Positions 1 through 4,806 of a stretch of 6,590 bases of DNA are shown in pieces; position 1 is the stretch's first letter, and the number at the start of each line of letters is the position of its first letter. This DNA is from Candidatus Latescibacterota bacterium (GTDB lineage: Bacteria; Latescibacterota; MVCY01), in NCBI GenBank assembly GCA_030629295.1, contig DAOVPH010000089.1:1-6590 (forward strand), given 5' to 3'. The position numbers and the translations under genes were made by a program. The notes under the pieces are model-generated. The model ran no database searches, had not been told where the DNA came from, and worked only from the letters and a program-made list of their open reading frames with translations.

Positions 1-435
1 CATCCTGTTAGTAGCCGCTGTCCGAGCCCTTCCCATCATCTCTGTGTATTCAGTGAGTTCGCCTCCGAGGATCAATCTGACTATGGCGGATAGATCTTTT
101 ACAAGCCAGATGGCAAATACCGTATGGCCCTGGACCAGACCGAGAATTTCAGTAATCTGTCGGCCGGGTATTTCTGCAGAATTCAGCAGTAGAACTCGAA
201 GTTGGGATTCAGTAAGGGAGAATCCCTCTCCTGATGTCTTGCTTTTCTTTTGTTCGAGAGCTACAGTGAGCATAACTAACAGGATACCACCCAAAAGGCA
301 GAAAAGTGCTATTCTAAGCCACCAAGGTACGACTGGATCGTCTGCAACGGTCACATGCCAAGGTACCCCAACAAATATTGTAGTAAAGAGCCCGAGCACA
401 AAAGCCAGCGAACCAATATGCCGAAGGATTTTCAT
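1..435 (-). CDS. Membrane-anchored YbjQ/UPF0145-family protein, 3' end cut by window edge
   Basis: An open frame starts with ATG at 435 and stays open for 145 codons to the window edge, so the C-terminus is missing. The start is well supported: a near-perfect Shine-Dalgarno AAAGGAGG (441-448) lies 5 nt upstream. Two hydrophobic segments, about residues 8-27 and 40-60, look like a transmembrane hairpin, followed by a basic stretch (EQKKSK, 61-66). From about residue 83 the sequence resembles the YbjQ (UPF0145, formerly DUF74) fold: IPGRQITEILGLVQG at 89-103, a KDLSAIVRLILGGE stretch at 113-126, then EYTEM and an Arg-rich helix (RARTAATNRM) at the edge. Typical YbjQ proteins are about 105 residues, soluble and pentameric. 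The missing part should hold the rest of the helix and the conserved LGANAVV-type strand. Function is unknown for the family; a metal-binding role has been proposed. The family call rests on remembered motif similarity. Confidence 0.78.
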   Translation of the reverse strand, partial: MKILRHIGSLAFVLGLFTTIFVGVPWHVTVADDPVVPWWLRIALFCLLGGILLVMLTVALEQKKSKTSGEGFSLTESQLRVLLLNSAEIPGRQITEILGLVQGHTVFAIWLVKDLSAIVRLILGGELTEYTEMMGRARTAATNRM

Positions 436-515
436 AGTGCCTCCTTTCGAATGTCTAACCCGCTGGAGATCAGCGGCCTCTATGAAGCGCCAGCGGAATA
501 GAGGTCAGGTGCAGG
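436..515 (-). promoter_or_regulatory. Structured leader of the YbjQ-like gene with competing stems
   Basis: This 80-bp gap separates the DUF2283 gene from the YbjQ-like start. Three perfect inverted repeats overlap in it. CCGCTG (460-465) pairs with CAGCGG (471-476) around a 5-nt loop. CCTCTAT (477-483) pairs with ATAGAGG (498-504) around a 14-nt loop. CCGCTGG (460-466) can instead pair with CCAGCGG (490-496), which lies inside the loop of the second stem. The last two therefore interleave as an H-type pseudoknot, while the first excludes the third. The Shine-Dalgarno of the YbjQ-like gene follows 11 nt after the last arm in the transcript sense. No T-run follows any stem, so an intrinsic terminator is unlikely. 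A regulatory role is inference; the pairings are read directly. Confidence 0.4.
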
Positions 516-728
516 TTATGCGGTAATTTTTTCTTTCTCAAATTGTTGGTATGAGATATCCGGGAGGTGCACCACCTTTTTTGCATGCTCAATAGTCATA
601 CTAACAATATTCCCCTGAGAGTCTAAATCAATGTAGATATTTCCAGAAAGTCCCCGTGTTTCTTTGATTTTATTGTCTGAAAATTCTACCAGAGCAGTGT
701 CCGTATCAGAAAAATATTTTATATTCAT
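516..728 (-). CDS. DUF2283 domain small protein
   Basis: This gene encodes a 70-residue acidic protein. The pattern is that of DUF2283: an N-terminal beta hairpin (MNIKYFSDTDTALVEFSDN, 1-19), a central IYIDLDSQGNIVSMTIEHA stretch (31-49) matching the usual D-x-x-G-x-I-V-x-x-x-I-x-x-A core, and a polar tail. The ATG at 728 is preceded by GAGAGGAGG with about 4 nt spacing, a strong ribosome binding site. The start overlaps the stop of the 54-aa ORF upstream (ATGA), suggesting translational coupling. DUF2283 proteins have no established biochemical function. They are common in genomes rich in mobile elements and often sit next to a DUF4258-type small protein, which has led to suggestions that the pair acts as a toxin-antitoxin-like unit. 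No membrane segment or signal peptide is visible. Confidence 0.82.
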   Translation of the reverse strand: MNIKYFSDTDTALVEFSDNKIKETRGLSGNIYIDLDSQGNIVSMTIEHAKKVVHLPDISYQQFEKEKITA

Positions 729-889
729 GGTACCTCCTCTCTGAATTTTCTGTCGAGAAATGCGTTATGAACAGTTTCGCCATCCTCAAGCAATATGATA
801 CGGAGATATTTGCCTACACAGGGATGAGCGGCGGGCCTACAACCTTCAGTAAAAAGCGATACTACTTCTTCCCGTCCGCTCAATCCCAT
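725..889 (-). CDS. Small 54-aa protein overlapping both neighbours, possible DUF4258-like partner
   Basis: This open frame begins with ATG at 889, inside the last codons of the nucleotidyltransferase gene, and ends in a TGA at 727-725 that overlaps the ATG of the DUF2283 gene. It fills the whole 151-bp gap between those genes. The product begins MGLSGREEVVSLF and ends with the stretch KYLRIILLEDGETVHNAFLD (27-46) followed by RKFREEVP. This C-terminal part has alternating beta-strand character and recalls the end of DUF4258-type proteins (K-x-L-R-V-I ... D-G-x-x-I ... A-F-x-D-R), a common upstream neighbour of DUF2283. The N-terminal helices of a full DUF4258 domain are absent, so it may be a shortened member, a remnant, or an unrelated small protein. 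No good Shine-Dalgarno precedes the ATG; translation could depend on coupling to the upstream gene. The double 4-10 nt overlap is the strongest sign that it is real. Confidence 0.5.
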   Translation of the reverse strand: MGLSGREEVVSLFTEGCRPAAHPCVGKYLRIILLEDGETVHNAFLDRKFREEVP

Positions 890-1734
890 TGTTCGGCCTG
901 GTTGTTCATCAAGTCCTCTACCTCTTGAATGAGGAGTCCGAGTTCGTTCACCACTGCTTGTCTTCCATCTGTGGTGAGAGGTGTTTCAAGCAACTTTGTA
1001 TACCGCTCAAGAAAACGCTCTGGGACAATTTCGAGTTCTCTGTAGATATCCTCGGTGCGTTTTGTAGCGGGATCATAACGCTCATTGATGGCAAAGAGCA
1101 TAGTCCCCAAGGAATCAATGATCCGCCCAAGATGAAAATAAAATGCAGTGTTCCCTATCCCTCGTTTGCAGTAGTCCCGCAAATCTTCGAGGGAACCTTT
1201 TACGATGAGGATACTGTCAGCAAGGAGTGCCTTCTTGAGTTTCGTTGGATAAGGATAGAGGCTGGATTTGATCTTCTGAACAATTGCTTCGGGATCGTAA
1301 AGAATCACTGAGTTGTCGAGCAGGCCAAGCATAGTGTAGGGGCGGAACTTCAGTTCTGGGATGGATATCGAGCCTTGCTCCTTCACTTTCCGGACAATGG
1401 TTCGAATCCAATCTATGGTGTTGTATATTATGTCAAACTGGATTCCGTTCAGACGGAACCGATCACCTCGTGGGCACCATTGATCAGCCCATTCGAATTC
1501 GACATAGTCCGGTTCGAACTCAGTCACGCCATCAATTTTTTGAAGGGCATTCTGCCTTTCCAATGAAGGCACGATTTTAGGGCGACAGAAGGCATACAGA
1601 TCGAAATCTGAATATGGGTCAAATGTACCCATTGCGTAGGAACCAAAGCATAGAAGTCCCTTCACGCCCTCCAGTTTCGAAAGCACGTTGATGACGGGGC
1701 GGCTTCTGGTTTGGACAACTGGATCGCTGTTCAT
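880..1734 (-). CDS. Nucleotidyltransferase-fold protein with DUF4037-like C-terminal domain
   Basis: The product has about 285 residues. The N-terminal part carries the DNA polymerase beta-type nucleotidyltransferase signature: FGSYAMGTFDPYSDFDLYAF at 31-50, with the G-S helix (32-33) and the two metal-binding Asp residues (44 and 46). A third candidate catalytic Asp is D102 in GIQFDIIY. All three acidic positions are present, so the enzyme looks active. The C-terminal half is helical; the stretch around LFAINERYDPATKR (214-227) resembles the DUF4037 family, which is often fused to this fold. Relatives transfer a nucleoside monophosphate to small molecules such as aminoglycosides or lincosamides, or to proteins, but the substrate here cannot be read from sequence. 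Numbering counts from a GTG at 1737 directly before the ATG at 1734; either may start translation, and the AAAGG before them is unusually close. It is a single gene between clpC and the small ORFs, so it does not look like part of the Clp operon. Confidence 0.82.
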   Translation of the reverse strand: MNSDPVVQTRSRPVINVLSKLEGVKGLLCFGSYAMGTFDPYSDFDLYAFCRPKIVPSLERQNALQKIDGVTEFEPDYVEFEWADQWCPRGDRFRLNGIQFDIIYNTIDWIRTIVRKVKEQGSISIPELKFRPYTMLGLLDNSVILYDPEAIVQKIKSSLYPYPTKLKKALLADSILIVKGSLEDLRDYCKRGIGNTAFYFHLGRIIDSLGTMLFAINERYDPATKRTEDIYRELEIVPERFLERYTKLLETPLTTDGRQAVVNELGLLIQEVEDLMNNQAEQWD

Positions 1735-1742
1735 CACCTTTG

Positions 1743-1836
1743 GGGCCGAACATAAATTTAAGCCATCCCAATGAAATCAGGAAAACTATCTTGATGAGAT
1801 GGATAAACTCATTTGACCTTTTGACGTTTATGGCCC
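1743..1836 (-). repeat. Long-range inverted repeat enclosing a small hairpin
   Basis: On the minus strand, GGGCCATAAA (1836-1827) can pair with TTTATG and GGCCC (1756-1743), with a small bulge, closing a stretch of about 95 nt. Inside it, ATGAG (1794-1798) pairs with CTCAT (1808-1812) around nine bases. CCATCTCA can also pair with TGGGATGG further in, using one G-U pair in the minus-strand transcript. These inner pairings exclude each other. The segment lies immediately upstream of the nucleotidyltransferase start and would form its 5' leader. Confidence 0.35.
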
Positions 1837-1883
1837 TTAAATAACAAGCAGTTAAATCGAAACAATCACCCTATTTTGCTCTG

Positions 1884-1912
1884 GTTTATCCATCCGAATC
1901 AGACGGATAAAC
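1884..1912 (-). repeat. 11-bp hairpin, second copy of a repeated element
   Basis: GTTTATCCATC (1884-1894) and GACGGATAAAC (1902-1912) form an 11-bp stem around a 7-nt loop. The one non-complementary position becomes a G-U pair in a minus-strand transcript and an A-C mismatch in a plus-strand one. On the minus strand it is preceded by GATATCGAGGAGGTGA, a flank also found in shortened form (GATATTGGAGG) before the hairpin at 2131-2163. Confidence 0.55.
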
Positions 1913-1920
1913 TCACCTCC

Positions 1921-1940
1921 TCGATATCACCATGTATCGA
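1921..1940. repeat. Short perfect hairpin TCGATA/TATCGA
   Basis: TCGATA (1921-1926) and TATCGA (1935-1940) are perfect inverted 6-mers around an 8-nt loop. It sits directly beside the 1884-1912 hairpin. No poly-T follows on either strand. Confidence 0.35.
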
Positions 1941-1951
1941 TTTTGTTCCTC

Positions 1952-1969
1952 TCTGCATATCACTGCAGA
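1952..1969. repeat. Short perfect hairpin TCTGCA/TGCAGA
   Basis: TCTGCA (1952-1957) and TGCAGA (1964-1969) are perfect inverted 6-mers around a 6-nt loop. It is one of the chain of hairpins in this gap and would be of little weight alone. Confidence 0.3.
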
Positions 1970-1992
1970 CCGGGAGAATTTGAGCGCCTTAA

Positions 1993-2054
1993 CATAAGTT
2001 TATGCGGCCCAAAGGAAACTCCAAATACGGCTGCTTTGTCCGTATGAACTTATG
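1993..2054 (+). repeat. 15-bp stem with extended inner stem, G-U pairs favour plus-strand RNA
   Basis: CATAAGTTTATGCGG (1993-2007) pairs with CCGTATGAACTTATG (2040-2054): 13 Watson-Crick pairs and two positions that become U-G and G-U pairs in a plus-strand transcript. The stem continues after a small internal loop through CAAAG (2010-2014) and CTTTG (2034-2038), leaving a loop of about 19 nt. In a minus-strand transcript the two variant positions would be A-C mismatches. No gene on the plus strand explains such a transcript. Confidence 0.5.
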
Positions 2055-2061
2055 CAGAAGT

Positions 2062-2073
2062 TGATAATTATCA
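2062..2073. promoter_or_regulatory. Perfect 12-bp palindrome TGATAATTATCA
   Basis: TGATAATTATCA reads the same on both strands and could be a dimeric repressor site. It recalls half of a Fur box but lacks the usual 7-1-7 spacing. On the minus strand it contains GATAAT, a possible -10 element with a weak TTGGTG 18 nt upstream, so it could overlap a promoter for the nucleotidyltransferase gene. Short AT-rich palindromes also arise by chance. Confidence 0.25.
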
Positions 2074-2109
2074 TCGCTTACTCTATTGGACACCAAGTAG
2101 TCAATCTAA

Positions 2110-2130
2110 GGGGGTTCTCTAAACCCTCCC
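2110..2130 (-). terminator. Weak candidate terminator hairpin downstream of clpC
   Basis: On the minus strand, GGGAGGGTT and AACCCCC form a GC-rich stem of about 7 bp with one bulged A and a 5-nt loop, about 60 nt past the clpC stop. What follows is CCTTAG rather than a T-run, so it is not a classical intrinsic terminator. It could be a transcript-end stabiliser or just part of the hairpin cluster. Confidence 0.25.
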
Positions 2131-2163
2131 AGGTTCATACGGCTTTAAATGACGTATAAACCT
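2131..2163 (-). repeat. 11-bp hairpin just past clpC, first copy of a repeated element
   Basis: AGGTTCATACG (2131-2141) and CGTATAAACCT (2153-2163) form an 11-bp stem around an 11-nt loop. The single variant position is a U-G pair in a minus-strand transcript and a C-A mismatch in a plus-strand one, so the clpC-sense RNA folds better. It begins 28 nt after the clpC stop. It aligns with the hairpin at 1884-1912 through both arms and the GATAT-GGAGG flank. Confidence 0.55.
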
Positions 2164-2191
2164 CCAATATCTCCTTTCAAAATCCAGTCGC

Positions 2192-4609
2192 CTAAGAGTT
2201 TGTGAACACCAATCGCTCTCCTTCTTTCCTCACCTGAACATCGGTGCCCTGGTGGAGTTTACCTCCTAAAATCTCCTCTGCCAGTGGATCTTCCAGCAGG
2301 TGCTGGATTGCTCGTCTCAGCGGTCTGGCTCCGAAAACCGGGTCGTAGCCTTTCTTGGCGATCAGGTTCTTCGCCTCTGGAGTCAGGTTTATCTTTATCT
2401 CACGCCCAGCAACTTGCTCAGCCACTTCTTCAAGCATAATATCGATAATCTTGAGTATCTCCTCTTTGCCCAAGGGATGGAAGACAACCACCTCATCAAT
2501 CCGGTTTAGGAACTCGGGATTAAAAAGCTTCTTCATCTCTTTGAGGATCTTCTCTTTCATCTGGAGATAGTCAGATTTGGTGTCTGTTGTCTGCTGGAAC
2601 CCCACCGTGCTGCTCTTGCCCACCTCTCTGGTGCCAAGATTAGAGGTCATTATCAAAATGGTGTTCTTGAAATCCACTTTCCTGCCAAAGCTGTCGGTGA
2701 GCTGTCCGTCGTCCAGGACCTGAAGCAAGATGTTAAATACATCAGGGTGAGCCTTTTCTATTTCGTCCAAAAGCACTACTGAATAAGGTTTACGGCGGAC
2801 TTTTTCGGTGAGTTGTCCTCCCTCCTCATAGCCCACATATCCTGGGGGAGCTCCTATTAATCGCGACACAGCGAATCTCTCCATATATTCGGACATATCA
2901 ATTCTTATCAACGCATCCTCATCTTCAAAGAGATAGGCAGCCAAGACCCGCGCCAGTTCTGTCTTGCCCACTCCGGTAGGGCCTAAGAAGGTGAAAGAAC
3001 CTATGGGACGATTGGGGTTTTTTAATCCGGCCCGGTTTCTTCTGATAGCTTTAGACACGGCTCCAATTGCCTCCTCCTGCCCAACTACCCGTTTCCTCAA
3101 CTCCTCTTCCATACCCAGAAGGCGTTCGGTTTCACTCTTTTCCAAGCGGAACAGAGGGATACCGGTTGCCATCGAAACCACCCGGGCAACATCCTCGGAG
3201 GTGACCTCCACAGGATTATCCATTAACTCTTGTTCCCACTGCTTCCTCCGTGTTTCCAATTTCTGCTGAATTTTGTTCTCTCCATCCCTCAGAGCAGCCG
3301 CTCGTTCAAAGTCTTGATGTTCAATAGCTGTTTTCTTCTGTTTGTCCAGTTCATCGATTTTCAACTCCAGCTCTTTGATCTCCTGGGGTACAGCGATCAT
3401 TGAGAGACGCAGCTTAGAACAGGCCTCGTCGATCATATCTATAGCCTTATCTGGGAGATAGCGTCCTGAGATATACCTGTCAGACTGCCTGGTAGCCGCC
3501 TCAACAGCCTCGTCAGTTATTTTGACTTTGTGGTACTCTTCGTACTTAGGTCTCAGCCCTTTCAGAATTTCGATGGTCTCTTTTGCCGAAGGCGGGTCTA
3601 CTATTATGGTCTGGAATCTTCTCTCTAAGGCGCCGTCTTTCTCGATATACTTTCTGTAATCATTGAGTGTGGTTGCACCGATACATTGGAGTTCACCACG
3701 GGCGAGTGCAGGTTTGAACATATTAGAAGCATCTAAGCTTCCCTCAGCGCTGCCAGCACCTACCACGGTGTGAAGCTCATCGATGAACAGAACAATATCC
3801 TTAGATTGGACCATCTCTTTCATTATTGCCTTTATCCGTTCCTCAAACTGCCCCCGGTATTTGGTTCCGGCCACTATTCCAGCTAAGTCTAAATTAACTA
3901 TGCGCTTATTGTTAAGAATCTGCGGCACTTCTCGGGCCACAATCCTCTGGGCCAGGCCTTCGACGATGGCGGTTTTGCCCACCCCGGGTTCACCAATTAG
4001 CACGGGGTTGTTCTTCTTCCGCCTGCATAGAATCTGGGAAACACGCTCTATCTCCTTCTCTCTGCCTATCACTGGATCAAGTTTATCCTCCCTTGCTAAC
4101 TGGGTCAGGTCTCTGCCAAAGTGGTCGAGAAAGGGAGTTTTACTTTTTTTCTTCGCTTTTTTGGAGAGGGGTTTTCCGGTAAACACGGCCACTACTTCTT
4201 CCTTAATAATCGGGTAATCGACATCAAAGGCGGCCAATATCTGGGAAGCGATACATTCGCTGTCCTTTGCCAGGGCCAACAGCAGATGTTCTGTGCCCAC
4301 ATATTTCACCCCCATCTGCTGCGCCTCCCCGGCAGCCATTTCTAATATATGCTTGGCCTTAGGAGTAAAAGGATTATCTCCCATAACCATAGTACCACCA
4401 GAAGGTGGCACAGCATCCTCCACCATCTGAGTAAGTTGTTCCGGATCCAAATTAAGATTAAGCAGCACTGTTATAGCAATTCCATCCCCTTCTTTAATCA
4501 GACCTAACAGCAGATGTTCCGTGCCCACATATTTGTGGCCTAACCGCTTTGCCTCCTGGTGGGCTAACTGTACCACCCTTCTTACCCTATCGGTGAACAT
4601 ACTGTTCAT
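2192..4609 (-). CDS. clpC: ATP-dependent unfoldase ClpC (AAA+ Clp/HSP100)
   Basis: This 805-residue protein has the full ClpC layout. Two Clp N-domain repeats fill residues 1-145, each with a K-Y-V-G-T-E-H-L-L-L motif (26-35 and 102-111). The first ATPase domain has Walker A GEPGVGKT (206-213), Walker B VLFIDE (273-278) and an ERRF arginine (329-332). A short middle domain (about 410-460) carries a UVR-like motif, IEHQDFERAAALRD (429-442). The second ATPase domain has Walker A GPTGVGKT (543-550), Walker B VVLLDE (611-616), LNRIDE (701-706) and sensor-2 GARPLRR (760-766). The short middle domain separates it from ClpB, and VGF (669-671) matches the ClpP-docking loop. In the cytosol ClpC hexamers unfold proteins into ClpP; its N-domain reads phosphoarginine, and Glu31 and Glu107 sit where B. 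subtilis has its two binding Glu. The ATG at 4609 has a strong Shine-Dalgarno AAAGGAGG (4619-4626) with 9-nt spacing. clpP is not in the window. Confidence 0.97.
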   Translation of the reverse strand: MNSMFTDRVRRVVQLAHQEAKRLGHKYVGTEHLLLGLIKEGDGIAITVLLNLNLDPEQLTQMVEDAVPPSGGTMVMGDNPFTPKAKHILEMAAGEAQQMGVKYVGTEHLLLALAKDSECIASQILAAFDVDYPIIKEEVVAVFTGKPLSKKAKKKSKTPFLDHFGRDLTQLAREDKLDPVIGREKEIERVSQILCRRKKNNPVLIGEPGVGKTAIVEGLAQRIVAREVPQILNNKRIVNLDLAGIVAGTKYRGQFEERIKAIMKEMVQSKDIVLFIDELHTVVGAGSAEGSLDASNMFKPALARGELQCIGATTLNDYRKYIEKDGALERRFQTIIVDPPSAKETIEILKGLRPKYEEYHKVKITDEAVEAATRQSDRYISGRYLPDKAIDMIDEACSKLRLSMIAVPQEIKELELKIDELDKQKKTAIEHQDFERAAALRDGENKIQQKLETRRKQWEQELMDNPVEVTSEDVARVVSMATGIPLFRLEKSETERLLGMEEELRKRVVGQEEAIGAVSKAIRRNRAGLKNPNRPIGSFTFLGPTGVGKTELARVLAAYLFEDEDALIRIDMSEYMERFAVSRLIGAPPGYVGYEEGGQLTEKVRRKPYSVVLLDEIEKAHPDVFNILLQVLDDGQLTDSFGRKVDFKNTILIMTSNLGTREVGKSSTVGFQQTTDTKSDYLQMKEKILKEMKKLFNPEFLNRIDEVVVFHPLGKEEILKIIDIMLEEVAEQVAGREIKINLTPEAKNLIAKKGYDPVFGARPLRRAIQHLLEDPLAEEILGGKLHQGTDVQVRKEGERLVFTNS

Positions 4610-4806
4610 TTGTTATCCCCTCCTTTAAGAACATAATGTCAGTAGATTACTAATGACCCTGTGAATTGCCGGAATTGCCTTGAGTTCAAAAATTGCCAAA
4701 ATTAAGGTTCAAAACTTCAAAGATTGCTAAGCTTACCAATTTTTTGTAATTTAGGCGATTTTTGAACTTTTTGAAATTGCGTTGGATAACTGCCAAATCT
4801 ATAAAA
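4610..4806 (-). promoter_or_regulatory. mcsB-clpC gap with 22-bp inverted repeat and AATTGCC/TTCAAA words
   Basis: This AT-rich 197-bp gap interrupts an otherwise tight operon. A 22-bp imperfect inverted repeat has arms at 4683-4704 and 4747-4768 (20 of 22 complementary; one variant is a U-G pair in plus-sense RNA), around a 42-nt loop. AATTGCC occurs at 4664-4670, 4673-4679 and 4691-4697, with close variants at 4722-4728 and 4775-4781. TTCAAA occurs at 4685, 4708 and 4716, and inverted at 4761 and 4770. This could be an operator region, an attenuator or a decayed repeat. The gap suggests clpC may have its own promoter, but I could not place a convincing -35/-10 pair. The clpC Shine-Dalgarno is at 4619-4626. 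Confidence 0.5.

Larger units (their letters stand above)
1738..2191. repeat. 454-bp non-coding gap packed with hairpins and related short repeats
   Basis: No credible gene lies here; the longest start-to-stop frames are about 10-25 codons and lack homology features. Instead there are at least seven inverted repeats, listed separately. Many share a core like GTTTAT(C/G/A)CG: on the plus strand at 1827-1836, 1884-1894 and 1999-2007, and on the minus strand near 1756, 1810, 1912, 2050 and 2160. TTTATG followed by GGCCC occurs at 1737-1756 (minus), 1827-1836 (plus) and 1999-2015 (plus). Several Shine-Dalgarno-like GGAGG words (2161-2165, 1916-1920 on the minus strand) precede no ORF. A weak promoter-like pair toward the nucleotidyltransferase gene is TTGGTG, 18 nt, GATAAT, ending near 2067. 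The stretch could be a decayed repeat cluster, a structured RNA or an untranslated regulatory region; I recognise no named family. Confidence 0.6.

Noticed and set aside
453..521. Possible integron attC site on the minus strand (GCATAAC at 521-515 and GTTAGAC at 459-453, with the DUF2283 stop inside the first box)
   Set aside because: GTTAGAC fits the GTTRRRY rule, but GCATAAC breaks RYYYAAC, the boxes pair over only 5 bp and no matching L boxes are found. No integrase or second attC is seen, and the upstream genes overlap rather than forming cassettes.
44..526. Plus-strand 160-codon open frame
   Set aside because: It is antisense to the YbjQ-like gene, which has a strong ribosome site and recognisable motifs; the plus-strand product is low-complexity Ser/Arg-rich and shows no domain.
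889..1566. Plus- and minus-frame open stretches inside the nucleotidyltransferase gene
   Set aside because: They are shadows of a gene with clear catalytic motifs, and their products have no recognisable domains.
1812..1828. CtsR-like tandem GTCAAA heptads (minus strand CGTCAAA, A, GGTCAAA)
   Set aside because: The spacer is 1 nt rather than the 3 nt of the CtsR operator, and the site precedes the nucleotidyltransferase gene rather than a Clp gene.
2062..2073. Fur box
   Set aside because: Only a 12-bp palindrome is present, lacking the 19-bp 7-1-7 arrangement and any iron-related gene nearby.
2035..2191. Tiny frames after Shine-Dalgarno-like words downstream of clpC (for example a 10-codon frame starting near 2138)
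   Set aside because: Spacing from GGAGG to the start is too long and the peptides have no distinguishing features; they fall within hairpin arms.
1738..2191. CRISPR array
   Set aside because: The repeats are short, diverged, in both orientations and irregularly spaced, with no cas genes.
4707..4776. TTCAAA words before clpC as a CtsR operator
   Set aside because: CtsR needs RGTCAAA heptads with a 10-bp period; these have TTCAAA cores with 8-9 bp periods.
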